From positions 1 to 17,479 of the forward strand of contig NVTJ01000013.1 in NCBI GenBank assembly GCA_002401545.1: a DNA stretch of 17,479 nt. The letters are read 5' to 3'. Each line of letters starts with the position of its first letter. Position 1 is the first letter of the stretch. The DNA comes from Alphaproteobacteria bacterium. Lineage in GTDB: Bacteria; Pseudomonadota; Alphaproteobacteria; Sphingomonadales; Emcibacteraceae. Below the pieces are notes generated by a model. It saw only the letters and a program-made list of their open reading frames with translations. It ran no database searches and was not told where the DNA came from. Below are positions 1 to 6,474 of the stretch, piece after piece. The position numbers were made by a program, and so were the translations under genes.

Positions 1-1
1 T

Positions 2-391
2 CTGTCCGGCGGCACAAAATTGACGGCGACAACCTATGCTCCGACAGTGCTGCTAAATCCTGACGAGAATGCCAAGGTCACAACAATGGAGATATTCGGC
101 CCTGTGGCCTGCATCTATGGTTATGACGATGTGAATCAGGCTATCGGCAAAGCCAACGCCTTGCCGTTTGCCTTTCAGGCTTCCGTATTCACCAAAAATC
201 TTGATATGGCCATGAGGGCAATACGGGATCTGGACGCGACAGCTGTGATGGTCAATGACCATACGGCCTTTCGGGTGGACTGGATGCCTTTCGCGGGCCG
301 TCGTCAGTCGGGATATAATACCGGCGGTATCGGCTATACCATGCATGACCTGACCCAGGACAAGATGGCGGTGATCAAGCTGTCTTTATAA
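2..391 (+). CDS. Aldehyde dehydrogenase, C-terminal fragment (5' end outside window)
   Basis: About 130 residues at the C-terminus of an NAD(P)-dependent aldehyde dehydrogenase, an enzyme that oxidises an aldehyde to the acid. The reading frame is open to the window edge (first full codon at base 2), so the true start lies upstream and the catalytic Cys is not visible. What is seen is the family's EIFGPV motif (about residues 31-36 of the fragment), the AN..PFAFQASVFTKN segment, and the C-terminal VND...MPFAGRRQSG....GIGYTMHDLTQDKM block that shapes the oligomerisation and substrate tunnel region. The GIGYTMHDLT ending occurs in several ALDH subfamilies, so the substrate cannot be named. A link with the phenylacetate genes 9 kb away would be speculation. 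It converges on recR, with 63 bases between the two stops. Confidence 0.9.
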   Translation: MSGGTKLTATTYAPTVLLNPDENAKVTTMEIFGPVACIYGYDDVNQAIGKANALPFAFQASVFTKNLDMAMRAIRDLDATAVMVNDHTAFRVDWMPFAGRRQSGYNTGGIGYTMHDLTQDKMAVIKLSL

Positions 392-454
392 GGAAAGGCG
401 CAGTAACGGAAAAGGGCCGGGTAAAGCCGCAATGGCAGGAACCTTGATGGATCA

Positions 455-1063
455 TCAAAAAGCCCTACGGGATTTCAGGGCCGCTGTCAGGGTGCCATCA
501 TCGAGATAATCCAACTCCCCGCCCACCGGAACCCCGTGGGCAAGTCGGGTGACGGTCACATCACAGTCCTTCAGCCGGTCGGCAATATAATGGGCGGTGG
601 TCTGGCCATCGACGGTGGCATTGGTGGCAATGATCACTTCACGTATGTTATCTGCCAGAGCGCGTTCCGTCAGGGAGGCAATATTCAGGTCATCGGGGCC
701 AACCCCGTCAAGTGCTGACAGGGTGCCGCCAATGACATGATACAGCCCCCGGAAAGTCCCCGCCCGTTCCAGCGCCCACAGGTCGACCACATCTTCGACC
801 ACGCAAATGGTTGAAATATCCCGCTTGCTATTATCACAGATATGGCAGGGGTCGGTGGTATCCAGATTACCGCAACGGGTGCAGGGGTTCACATGCTCCG
901 CCACCTCTGCCAATGCGGTGGACAATGGCCGCATCAGTGAATCCTTGCGCTTGATCAACTGCAACGCCGCCCGCCGTGCCGAGCGCGGACCCAGTCCCGG
1001 CAGTCTGGAGAGCAGCTGGATCAGTTGATCAAGTTCAGAACCGTAGGAAGCCTTGCGATACAA
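455..1063 (-). CDS. recR: Recombination mediator protein RecR
   Basis: RecR works with RecO and RecF to load RecA at single-strand gaps. In order, the sequence shows an N-terminal helix-hairpin-helix (LPGLGPRSARRAALQL), a C4 zinc finger (CTRCGNLDTTDPCHIC), the Toprim domain (ICVVEDVVDLWALERAG) and the conserved tail region AHGVPVGGELDYLDDGT. The frame is open further upstream, to base 1180, but I chose the TTG at 1063. This start gives 202 residues, the usual RecR size, places RecR-like sequence at once (SYGSELDQLIQLLSRLPG), and has an AAGGGG ribosome binding site about 7 bases before it. A start further upstream would overlap ybaB. It lies 19 bases after the ybaB stop and is the third gene of dnaX-ybaB-recR, a very widespread bacterial operon. 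Confidence 0.95.
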   Translation of the reverse strand: MYRKASYGSELDQLIQLLSRLPGLGPRSARRAALQLIKRKDSLMRPLSTALAEVAEHVNPCTRCGNLDTTDPCHICDNSKRDISTICVVEDVVDLWALERAGTFRGLYHVIGGTLSALDGVGPDDLNIASLTERALADNIREVIIATNATVDGQTTAHYIADRLKDCDVTVTRLAHGVPVGGELDYLDDGTLTAALKSRRAF

Positions 1064-1082
1064 ATGGTCGCCCCTTGCTGAT

Positions 1083-1406
1083 TTAAAAAGGCAGGTTGAA
1101 TCCTTCCGGCAATTGCAGCCCGCCGGTGATTTTTGCCATTTCGTCCTGAGAATATTTTTCAACCTTGCCTTTGGCGTCATTGAAGGCCGCCACGATCAGG
1201 TCTTCGACCACTTCCCCGTCATCAGAGTTAAAAATGCTTGGGTCAATTTTCAGGCTTTTCATATTACCTTTGCCGTTCAGGGTAACAGATACCAGTCCGC
1301 CGCCCGACTGGCCAGTGCATTCCGCCTTTTCCAGCGTTGCCTGCATGTCGGCCATCTTGCCCTGCATTTCCTGGGCCTGTTTCATCATCTTACCAAGATT
1401 TTTCAT
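1083..1406 (-). CDS. ybaB: YbaB/EbfC family nucleoid-associated protein
   Basis: A 107-residue protein matching the small DNA-binding YbaB/EbfC family throughout: the helical N-terminus MKNLGKMMKQAQEMQGKMADMQ, the middle stretch GGGLVSVTLNGKGNMKSLKIDPSIF, and the C-terminal helix VEDLIVAAFNDAKGKVEKYSQDEMAKITGGL. Family members form tweezer-shaped dimers that bind DNA and are usually co-transcribed with dnaX and recR, as here. The ATG at 1406 follows a GGAGA ribosome binding site, and the gap to the dnaX stop is 18 bases. The exact cellular role in this organism is unknown. Confidence 0.95.
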   Translation of the reverse strand: MKNLGKMMKQAQEMQGKMADMQATLEKAECTGQSGGGLVSVTLNGKGNMKSLKIDPSIFNSDDGEVVEDLIVAAFNDAKGKVEKYSQDEMAKITGGLQLPEGFNLPF

Positions 1407-1424
1407 ATGTTCTCCAAAGGGTCA

Positions 1425-3173
1425 TCATTCAAGACCGAATTCGTCTTCTCTCACAGGAAAATAGCCGTCTGAACCATCATCCAGCAGGGTGAATTCTTCT
1501 GTTATTTTACGAATATCGGAAATTTCTGCGCCGGGAAACTGTTCCAGCACGGCCTTGATCAAAGGGTTAGTCATCAGGCGGCTGCGCAGTTGCCGCTCAC
1601 TTTCCTCAGCCTGCTCATAGAGGGTGTCTTCACCCCGGGCTGTGGTCAGGGAAATGATCCATCTTTCCCCGGTCCATTGTTTCAGCAGGTCAATCATACG
1701 GCCGGTGAGGTTTCCGGGGGCCTGTTGTTTCAGCCGGATGTCCAGCCGCCCCGGGGCGAAGCTTTCCAGATGGGCATTATCATTCAACTGAAAGGCAATG
1801 CTGGCTTCGCTATGGCGTTTAAACAGGGCGACAAATTCGGCAAAATTATGGGGCGATGCTTCATATTTCGGGTCCTCAGAAGGCAAAATATCCCGGGCGA
1901 GTACGCGGGCCTGAGCATGATTGCGGACCACCTGAAAGGCCTTTGGCGCGTTACCGGAATTGCCTGTTTCCGGGGTTTGTGCCGTTGCCGGGCTGCTGCT
2001 TTGGGGCGAATTTTTCAGTTGTTTGATCATCTCTCCCGGTGTGGGCAGCTTGGCGGCATAGGTCATGCGGACCAGAACCATTTCTGCCGCTGCCATGGGC
2101 GACGGGGCGAGCTTCACTTCCGCCAGTCCCTTCAGCAGCATTTGCCAGGTGCGGGTCAGGACCGGCATATTGAGGGCCGTCGCCATGGCCAGACCTTGCG
2201 AGCGTTCCGCCTCGGAGGTGACAATATCTTCTCCCGCATCGGGCACCACCTTAAGACGGGTCAGCCAATGGGTCAGTTCCAGCATATCGCTCAGGATAAC
2301 CTCCGGGTCGGCCCCATGATCATACTGGTGACGCAATTGGGTGAGGGCGCTTGCCGTCTCCCCCTTCATTACCGCTTTGTAAAGGTCAAGCACCTGCGTT
2401 CGGTCCGCCAGCCCCAGCATGTGGCGAACCTGTTGTTGGGTGACAACGCCTGCCCCCTGGACAAAGGCCTGATCCAGAAGGCTTAAGCCATCCCGGACCG
2501 ATCCTTCGGCGGCGCGGGAAATCAGGGCAAGAGCCTCGTCCTCAATGCGGCAATCTTCCAGATCAGCCAGCTTGCGGAAATGATCATTCAATTGTTCGAT
2601 GGAAATACGGCGCAGGTCAAATCGCTGGCACCGGCTGAGGACAGTGACAGGAACTTTACGAATTTCTGTGGTGGCAAAGATAAATTTCACATGTTCCGGG
2701 GGTTCTTCCAGCGTTTTCAGCAGGGCGTTAAAGGCATTGCGGGACAGCATGTGAACTTCGTCGATAATGTAAATCTTGAAGCGGGCCGAGACGGAAGAAT
2801 AGCGCACCCCTTCGATAATCTCCCGAATGTCATCAATCCCGGTTCGGCTCGCCGCATCCATTTCCATCACATCCACATGGCGGGATTCGGCAATGGCGAT
2901 GCAATTCTCACAGACACCGCAAGGGGATATGGTCGGGCCGCCCTTGCCATCCGTGCCGATACAATTCAGGGCCTTGGCAATGATGCGGGCGGTGGTGGTT
3001 TTGCCAACCCCGCGCACACCGGTCAGAATAAAAGCATGGGCCAGCCGCCCGGTTTCAATGGCATTGGACAGGGTGCGTACCATGGCGTCCTGACCGATAA
3101 GCTCATCGAAATTGGCGGGCCGGTATTTGCGCGCCAGAACACGGTAATTTTCATCAGTTTTGTTATCTGGCAT
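1425..3173 (-). CDS. dnaX: DNA polymerase III subunit gamma/tau
   Basis: Clamp-loader ATPase of the replicative polymerase. Counting from the longer frame start at 3197, the AAA+ core shows Walker A GVRGVGKTT (residues 60-68), the zinc-module cysteines C79, C93, C96 and C99, Walker B with the DEVH box (146-149), and the SRC arginine-finger motif (188-190). It runs into domain III and a tau-type C-terminus, so it is full length. I prefer the ATG at 3173 (582 residues) because the protein then begins MPDNKTDENYRVLARKYRP, as usual for the family. The TTG at 3197 adds eight residues, is preceded by AGGA about 11 bases upstream, and cannot be excluded. I saw no obvious slippery A-run that would make a separate gamma form. 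It is the first protein gene of dnaX-ybaB-recR, directly downstream of ffs. Confidence 0.95.
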   Translation of the reverse strand: MPDNKTDENYRVLARKYRPANFDELIGQDAMVRTLSNAIETGRLAHAFILTGVRGVGKTTTARIIAKALNCIGTDGKGGPTISPCGVCENCIAIAESRHVDVMEMDAASRTGIDDIREIIEGVRYSSVSARFKIYIIDEVHMLSRNAFNALLKTLEEPPEHVKFIFATTEIRKVPVTVLSRCQRFDLRRISIEQLNDHFRKLADLEDCRIEDEALALISRAAEGSVRDGLSLLDQAFVQGAGVVTQQQVRHMLGLADRTQVLDLYKAVMKGETASALTQLRHQYDHGADPEVILSDMLELTHWLTRLKVVPDAGEDIVTSEAERSQGLAMATALNMPVLTRTWQMLLKGLAEVKLAPSPMAAAEMVLVRMTYAAKLPTPGEMIKQLKNSPQSSSPATAQTPETGNSGNAPKAFQVVRNHAQARVLARDILPSEDPKYEASPHNFAEFVALFKRHSEASIAFQLNDNAHLESFAPGRLDIRLKQQAPGNLTGRMIDLLKQWTGERWIISLTTARGEDTLYEQAEESERQLRSRLMTNPLIKAVLEQFPGAEISDIRKITEEFTLLDDGSDGYFPVREDEFGLE

Positions 3174-3212
3174 AGGGCGTTTGAATCCACGGGGCAAAGA
3201 GTTATTTTTCCT

Positions 3213-3241
3213 ACTATAGAACCGCTATAAAAATTTTGCCA
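3213..3241 (-). promoter_or_regulatory. Possible dnaX promoter
   Basis: On the minus strand, TATAGT (3213-3218, 5 of 6 to the sigma70 -10) lies 17 bases after a poor -35, TGGCAA (3236-3241). If used, transcription would begin near 3206, leaving the AGGA at 3209-3212 outside the mRNA. That would favour the ATG at 3173 over the TTG at 3197 as the dnaX start. The match is weak and dnaX may instead be read from the ffs promoter. Confidence 0.3.
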
Positions 3242-3268
3242 GTGATGAGTATGATTTTTTACAGTGGG

Positions 3269-3366
3269 GGTGGTGAGAGATTGAACGACCCGGATTATCC
3301 CGTTACGGCTGCTCCCTTCCGGGTCTGACCGGATTGGCGGGTCATGCGTCCGCCAATCTCTCGGGC
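3269..3366 (-). ncRNA. ffs: 4.5S-type signal recognition particle RNA (small bacterial SRP RNA)
   Basis: The minus strand carries the almost invariant SRP domain IV: GGTCAGACCCGGAAGGGAGC, followed directly by AGCC, with the GGAA tetraloop and the AGCAGCC internal loop that bind Ffh. The ends pair as expected for the rod-shaped RNA: GAGAGATTG (3354-3362) with CAATCTCTC (3275-3283), and further in GACCCG with CGGGTC. The RNA with Ffh targets nascent membrane proteins to FtsY and the translocon. The exact ends are estimated from the pairing. No U-tract hairpin follows the 3' end, so 3' maturation is probably by processing. Location next to dnaX is common in proteobacteria. Confidence 0.93.
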
Positions 3367-3369
3367 GCA

Positions 3370-3398
3370 TATATGGTCTTTTTTTAACTTAAGATCAA
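3370..3398 (-). promoter_or_regulatory. Probable ffs promoter
   Basis: Minus-strand TTGATC (3393-3398) lies 17 bases before CATATA (3370-3375), ending a few bases upstream of the expected RNA 5' end. A better -35, TTGACT (3398-3403), lies slightly further away but has poor spacing. An A-tract sits between the boxes. The position is right for the RNA, but the -10 is a weak match. The region overlaps the left arm of the inverted repeat at 3404-3471 only at its edge. Confidence 0.4.
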
Positions 3399-3403
3399 GT
3401 CAA

Positions 3404-3471
3404 TCATTCATTGTGGTGGAAAAAAGATTTTGCCTGTGGCAGTCTCGCGTTTTCCACTGATTAATGAATGA
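3404..3471. repeat. Interrupted inverted repeat between ffs and nudC
   Basis: Two pairs of perfect arms are nested. TCATTCATT (3404-3412) pairs with AATGAATGA (3463-3471), 9 bp. GTGGAAAA (3416-3423) pairs with TTTTCCAC (3450-3457), 8 bp. They are separated by 3 and 5 unpaired bases, and the 26-base interior holds a small TGCC/GGCA hairpin. The right arm ends at the GAGAAG purine stretch that would serve as the nudC ribosome binding site, 10 bases before the ATG. The left arm lies just upstream of the ffs promoter region. It could act as an RNA hairpin in the nudC leader or as a DNA site for a regulator. There is no U-tract, so it does not look like a terminator. Confidence 0.6.
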
Positions 3472-3481
3472 GAAGACCTAA

Positions 3482-4408
3482 ATGGCGGATAATATTATTT
3501 TTGGCGGCTTTCCCCTTGATCCCGCAGACCATTTACGGGGCGATGACAGGTGGGTTTTTGAAAAGATCAACCATTCAGACAGCCGCTTTCTGCTCTATGC
3601 GCAGGGCTGTCCTTTAATGGATATATCAGACGGTTTGGCCCCGGTCTTTAAATCCGTGGTGAAGGTAAAGGCCATAACAGGCGACGACTGGGGACAGACA
3701 GACTGGGTTTTCCTTGGTCTGGACGGGGATGTCGCCACATTTGCCGTGGCGATAAGTGGCAAATATGATCTGCCCGCTGACGAGAAGTTTATCGACCTGC
3801 GTTCTGTTGCGCTTCAGATCAGTGCGGGCGGGTTCAGCACCATCCCGTCCCTGCTTGGCCGGGGAAAGATGTTGCTGGAATGGCATGGCCGGCGGCATTT
3901 TTGTTCCTGTTGCGGTCATAAAACCAAAGGCGCGCGCGGGGGCTATTTGCGTCAATGCGCCAATGAAGCCTGTGCCGCTGAGCATTTCCCCCGCACCGAC
4001 CCGGTGGTGATCATGCTGGTGACGGATGGTGACAGATGTCTGCTCGGACGCGGCAAGGGCTGGCCGGAGGGAAATTATTCCACCCTTGCCGGATTTATGG
4101 AGCCGGGCGAGACCATAGAAGAAGCCACCCGCCGGGAAGTGTTGGAGGAAGTCGGGGTTAAGGTGGGTAATGTCACTTATATCAGGAGCCAGCCCTGGCC
4201 GTTCCCCTCATCGCTGATGATCGGGGTGCGGGCCGAAGCCCTGACCACGGAAATTACCCTTGATACCAATGAATTGGTGGATGCCCTGTGGATGGATAAA
4301 GAGAAACTCCAGAATTTGTTTGAGACTGGCGGGGATAATTCTTTCAGAATTCCCCCGAAAATAGCTATTGCCCGTCATTTGCTCGAAGAATGGTTGCAAC
4401 ATGGTTAA
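3482..4408 (+). CDS. nudC: NAD(+) diphosphatase / NAD-cap decapping hydrolase NudC
   Basis: Nudix hydrolase that cleaves NADH to NMNH and AMP and, in the family, removes NAD caps from RNA. The 308-residue protein shows an N-terminal NUDIX-like domain, a four-Cys zinc ribbon (C141, C144, C159, C164), the complete Nudix box G204-x5-E210-x7-REVLEEVGV (to residue 226), and the NudC-specific SQPWPFPSSLM motif at 236-246 that separates it from other Nudix enzymes. The ATG at 3482 follows GAGAAGACCTAA. It is the first gene of a likely two-gene plus-strand unit with the thioesterase 65 bases downstream. Its leader region contains the inverted repeat described separately. Confidence 0.95.
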   Translation: MADNIIFGGFPLDPADHLRGDDRWVFEKINHSDSRFLLYAQGCPLMDISDGLAPVFKSVVKVKAITGDDWGQTDWVFLGLDGDVATFAVAISGKYDLPADEKFIDLRSVALQISAGGFSTIPSLLGRGKMLLEWHGRRHFCSCCGHKTKGARGGYLRQCANEACAAEHFPRTDPVVIMLVTDGDRCLLGRGKGWPEGNYSTLAGFMEPGETIEEATRREVLEEVGVKVGNVTYIRSQPWPFPSSLMIGVRAEALTTEITLDTNELVDALWMDKEKLQNLFETGGDNSFRIPPKIAIARHLLEEWLQHG

Positions 4409-4473
4409 TGCCGTTATATGTAGGAACGCAAGCGCCGATGCTTGAGGCAAAACCAAAAAAGAAAGAACAGCTT

Positions 4474-4890
4474 ATGACAAAATCACGTCAAACTTATCAG
4501 GGTGCTATCTTTCCCTGGCATTGTGATCATATGGGGCATATGAACGTCATGTATTACGTGGGGAAGTTTGATGAAGCGACCTGGAACTTTTTTTCTTCTA
4601 TTGGCCTGCAGGGCCGGACGATGCGTGACGAGCAGAAAGGTGTGGTCGCGGTGGAACAGACTATACAGTACAAGGGCGAACTTATGGCGGGGGATGTGAT
4701 AACCGTTCACAGTGAAATCGTTGAATATACGGATAAATCCGTTAAATTCCGCCATGAAATGCGGAATGCGGAAACAGGTAATGTGGCGGCTGTTACCACA
4801 TTGACCGGGCTGTATTTTGACAAGGTAAAACGCCAGGCGATCAGTCTGCCTGATAATATCAAGGCAAAACTGCAGGAAATGAGCGACTAG
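4474..4890 (+). CDS. Acyl-CoA thioesterase, 4-hydroxybenzoyl-CoA thioesterase (hotdog) family
   Basis: A 138-residue single hotdog-fold protein that probably hydrolyses an acyl-CoA thioester. The motif WHCDHMGHMNVMYYVGKFDEATW (residues 15-37) holds the Asp (D18) and the H22/N24 pattern of the 4HBT family active-site loop, followed by VAVEQTIQYKGELMAGDVI and the final strand AAVTTLTGLYFD. The substrate cannot be told from sequence. I chose the ATG at 4474 because homologous sequence begins shortly after it and AAGAAAGAA lies upstream. In-frame ATG 4438 (preceded by AGGAA) is an alternative that adds 12 residues rich in Lys. It converges on pheA, with only 11 bases between stops. Confidence 0.85.
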   Translation: MTKSRQTYQGAIFPWHCDHMGHMNVMYYVGKFDEATWNFFSSIGLQGRTMRDEQKGVVAVEQTIQYKGELMAGDVITVHSEIVEYTDKSVKFRHEMRNAETGNVAAVTTLTGLYFDKVKRQAISLPDNIKAKLQEMSD

Positions 4891-4901
4891 AATTCCCGGT
4901 C

Positions 4902-5762
4902 TTATTTGCGGTCAAGGCGGTATTGAGCCGCAGGGTAGCTGCCGAGGATGCGAAACTCATGGGTGAAGAAATCAAGCTCTTCAAAGGCATGACGGACCCC
5001 CTCATCATCGGGATGACCTTCGATGTCGGCATAAAACTGGGTTGCGACGAAGGCACCGTTTAGCTGATAACTCTCCAGCTTTGTCATGTTAACGCCATTG
5101 GTGGCAAAGCCGCCCATGACCTTATAGAGGGCGGCGGGAACATTGCGCACCTGAAAGACAAAACTGGTGACGGTCGTGCCTTCATTGGTCAGCTCTGCCA
5201 GTGGCTCACGGGCGAAAATGACGAAACGGGTTGTGTTGTGGCTGGCGTCTTCAATATCTTTTTTCAGGCTTTGCAGGCCATAAATTTTCCCGGCGAGGGA
5301 GGAGGCGATGGCGGCCACAGCCGGGTCCTGCAATTGTGAGATCAGCCTGGCGGCCCCCGCCGTATCGGAATAGACATCTGGCTCTATGCCCCACTTCAAA
5401 ATATTTTTACGGCATTGGCCAAGGGCCTGCTCATGACTGCGTACCGTCCTGAGGCCCTCCATGGTCGCGCCTTTGACGGCCAGAAGGTGATGGTTGATGC
5501 GCAGAAAATATTCCCCGATAATATGCAGCGAAGAATGAGGGATCAGATGATGGATGGCGGCCACCCGGCCAGCCACTGAATTTTCAATGGGAATCATGGC
5601 ATATTTGGCCTGGCCTTCCTCGACGGCGGCAAAAACATCCTCAAAGGTATGGCACGGCAGAGCTGTCATATGGGAAAACACATTGTGGCACGCCAGATTT
5701 GAATAGGCGCCCGGCTCGCCCTGAAAAGCAATAATATTCTCATGCTGTGGTGATTTTTGCAT
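4902..5762 (-). CDS. pheA: Prephenate dehydratase (monofunctional)
   Basis: Converts prephenate to phenylpyruvate in phenylalanine synthesis. At 286 residues it has no chorismate mutase domain. The N-terminal half is the periplasmic-binding-like catalytic core (IAFQGEPGAYS at 11-21, IPIENSVAGRV at 58-67), with the catalytic TRF motif at 178-180. The C-terminal ACT domain (about 200-280) carries PAALYKVM and LESYQL, the equivalents of the GALV and ESRP phenylalanine-binding motifs, so feedback inhibition by phenylalanine is likely. The final ATQFYADIEGHP segment is typical of alphaproteobacterial enzymes. The ATG at 5762 follows AGGGTA. It is divergent from the cytochrome c gene and has its own promoter candidate. 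Confidence 0.96.
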   Translation of the reverse strand: MQKSPQHENIIAFQGEPGAYSNLACHNVFSHMTALPCHTFEDVFAAVEEGQAKYAMIPIENSVAGRVAAIHHLIPHSSLHIIGEYFLRINHHLLAVKGATMEGLRTVRSHEQALGQCRKNILKWGIEPDVYSDTAGAARLISQLQDPAVAAIASSLAGKIYGLQSLKKDIEDASHNTTRFVIFAREPLAELTNEGTTVTSFVFQVRNVPAALYKVMGGFATNGVNMTKLESYQLNGAFVATQFYADIEGHPDDEGVRHAFEELDFFTHEFRILGSYPAAQYRLDRK

Positions 5763-5788
5763 TATTCTACCCTGATTGATTTCTGCGC

Positions 5789-5817
5789 AGTATTGATTTT
5801 CCCCTCCCGGCTGTCAA
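5789..5817 (-). promoter_or_regulatory. Probable pheA promoter
   Basis: A consensus minus-strand -35, TTGACA (5812-5817), is followed after exactly 17 bases by AATACT (5789-5794, 4 of 6). A start near 5782 would leave a leader of about 20 bases with the AGGGTA ribosome binding site. No attenuator-like leader peptide or stacked hairpins are visible. Confidence 0.6.
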
Positions 5818-5821
5818 ATAT

Positions 5822-5852
5822 TTTATCCATCGGTCTTGTATCCCCGGATAAA
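5822..5852. repeat. Inverted repeat in the pheA / cytochrome c divergent region
   Basis: TTTATCC (5822-5828) and GGATAAA (5846-5852) form 7-base arms with a 17-base spacer that also contains another TATCC. The repeat lies upstream of both divergent genes, just behind the pheA -35, and could be a regulator site. Arms this short in AT-rich DNA can also occur by chance. Confidence 0.35.
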
Positions 5853-5904
5853 TTTCTGTAAACATATGATATATTTTAAACATTTTAACAGGTGAGGAAG
5901 AAAA

Positions 5905-6471
5905 TTGAATTCCTTTGAATTTAATAAAATCATGATGGCATTATTGTTGACGGTGCTGATTTTGATCGGGATCAATGGCCTGACATCGGCCATATTTGAA
6001 GATGAACATGGCCCTAACGCTTTTCCGGTTGAGGTGGAGATGGCCGAGGCTGCCCCCGTTGTTGAGGAGGTTGTCGCGCAGGAGCCGCCGTTGGCGGAGC
6101 TGCTGGCGCTGGCCTCTGTGGAGAAGGGTCAGAAATTTTTCAAGAAATGCAAAATGTGCCATACCTCTGAAAATGGCGGTAAAAACAAGATAGGTCCAAA
6201 TTTGTGGAATATCGTTGGCCGGGCCAAAGGTAGTATGGCCGGTTTCTCTTATTCCTCCGGGATGACAGGGGCCGGGGGCGACTGGACATATGAAGATCTG
6301 GACGCATTTCTGAAAAAACCGGCAAATTTTATCACCAAGACAAAAATGAGCTTTAGCGGATTGAAGAAATCCGGCGACCGTGCCGCCGTTATTTCCCTGT
6401 TGCGTTCGTTCAGTGATGCCCCGCTTGACTTGCCCGCTGTGGCCGCGCCGGAAGAGGTTTCTGCGGAATAA
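5905..6471 (+). CDS. cycM: Membrane-anchored cytochrome c (CycM type)
   Basis: A 188-residue class I cytochrome c held in the inner membrane by an uncleaved N-terminal segment (about residues 8-30, MMALLLTVLILIGINGLTSAI). An acidic, Ala/Pro/Val-rich linker (35-65) follows, then the haem domain with CKMCH (82-86) and the probable axial Met in TKMSFSG (M148), plus a second Ala/Pro tail. In related alphaproteobacteria this protein passes electrons from the bc1 complex to the aa3 oxidase, which I infer here by similarity. The start is TTG 5905, supported by GGTGAGGAAG just upstream. No ATG precedes the membrane segment. It is divergent from pheA and ends three bases from the convergent peptidase gene. 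I could not settle its promoter. Confidence 0.87.
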   Translation: MNSFEFNKIMMALLLTVLILIGINGLTSAIFEDEHGPNAFPVEVEMAEAAPVVEEVVAQEPPLAELLALASVEKGQKFFKKCKMCHTSENGGKNKIGPNLWNIVGRAKGSMAGFSYSSGMTGAGGDWTYEDLDAFLKKPANFITKTKMSFSGLKKSGDRAAVISLLRSFSDAPLDLPAVAAPEEVSAE

Positions 6472-6474
6472 TTC

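Noticed and set aside
444..458. TTGATG/CATCAA hairpin between the aldehyde dehydrogenase and recR, also resembling an FNR site
   Set aside because: There is no U-tract after it on either strand, and the spacing between the TTGAT and ATCAA halves is 5, not the 4 of an FNR box. It also overlaps the recR stop.
1590..2486. Long plus-strand open frame opposite dnaX
   Set aside because: It is antisense to the well-conserved dnaX, low in recognisable motifs, and explained by codon bias of the real gene.
1425..3173. Programmed frameshift in dnaX producing gamma
   Set aside because: I found no A6-7 slippery stretch followed by a stem and early stop. The frame reads through to a full tau-like end.
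5874..5890. TTAA-TTAA pair upstream of cycM as a CtrA site
   Set aside because: The two halves are 5 bases apart, whereas CtrA boxes need 7.
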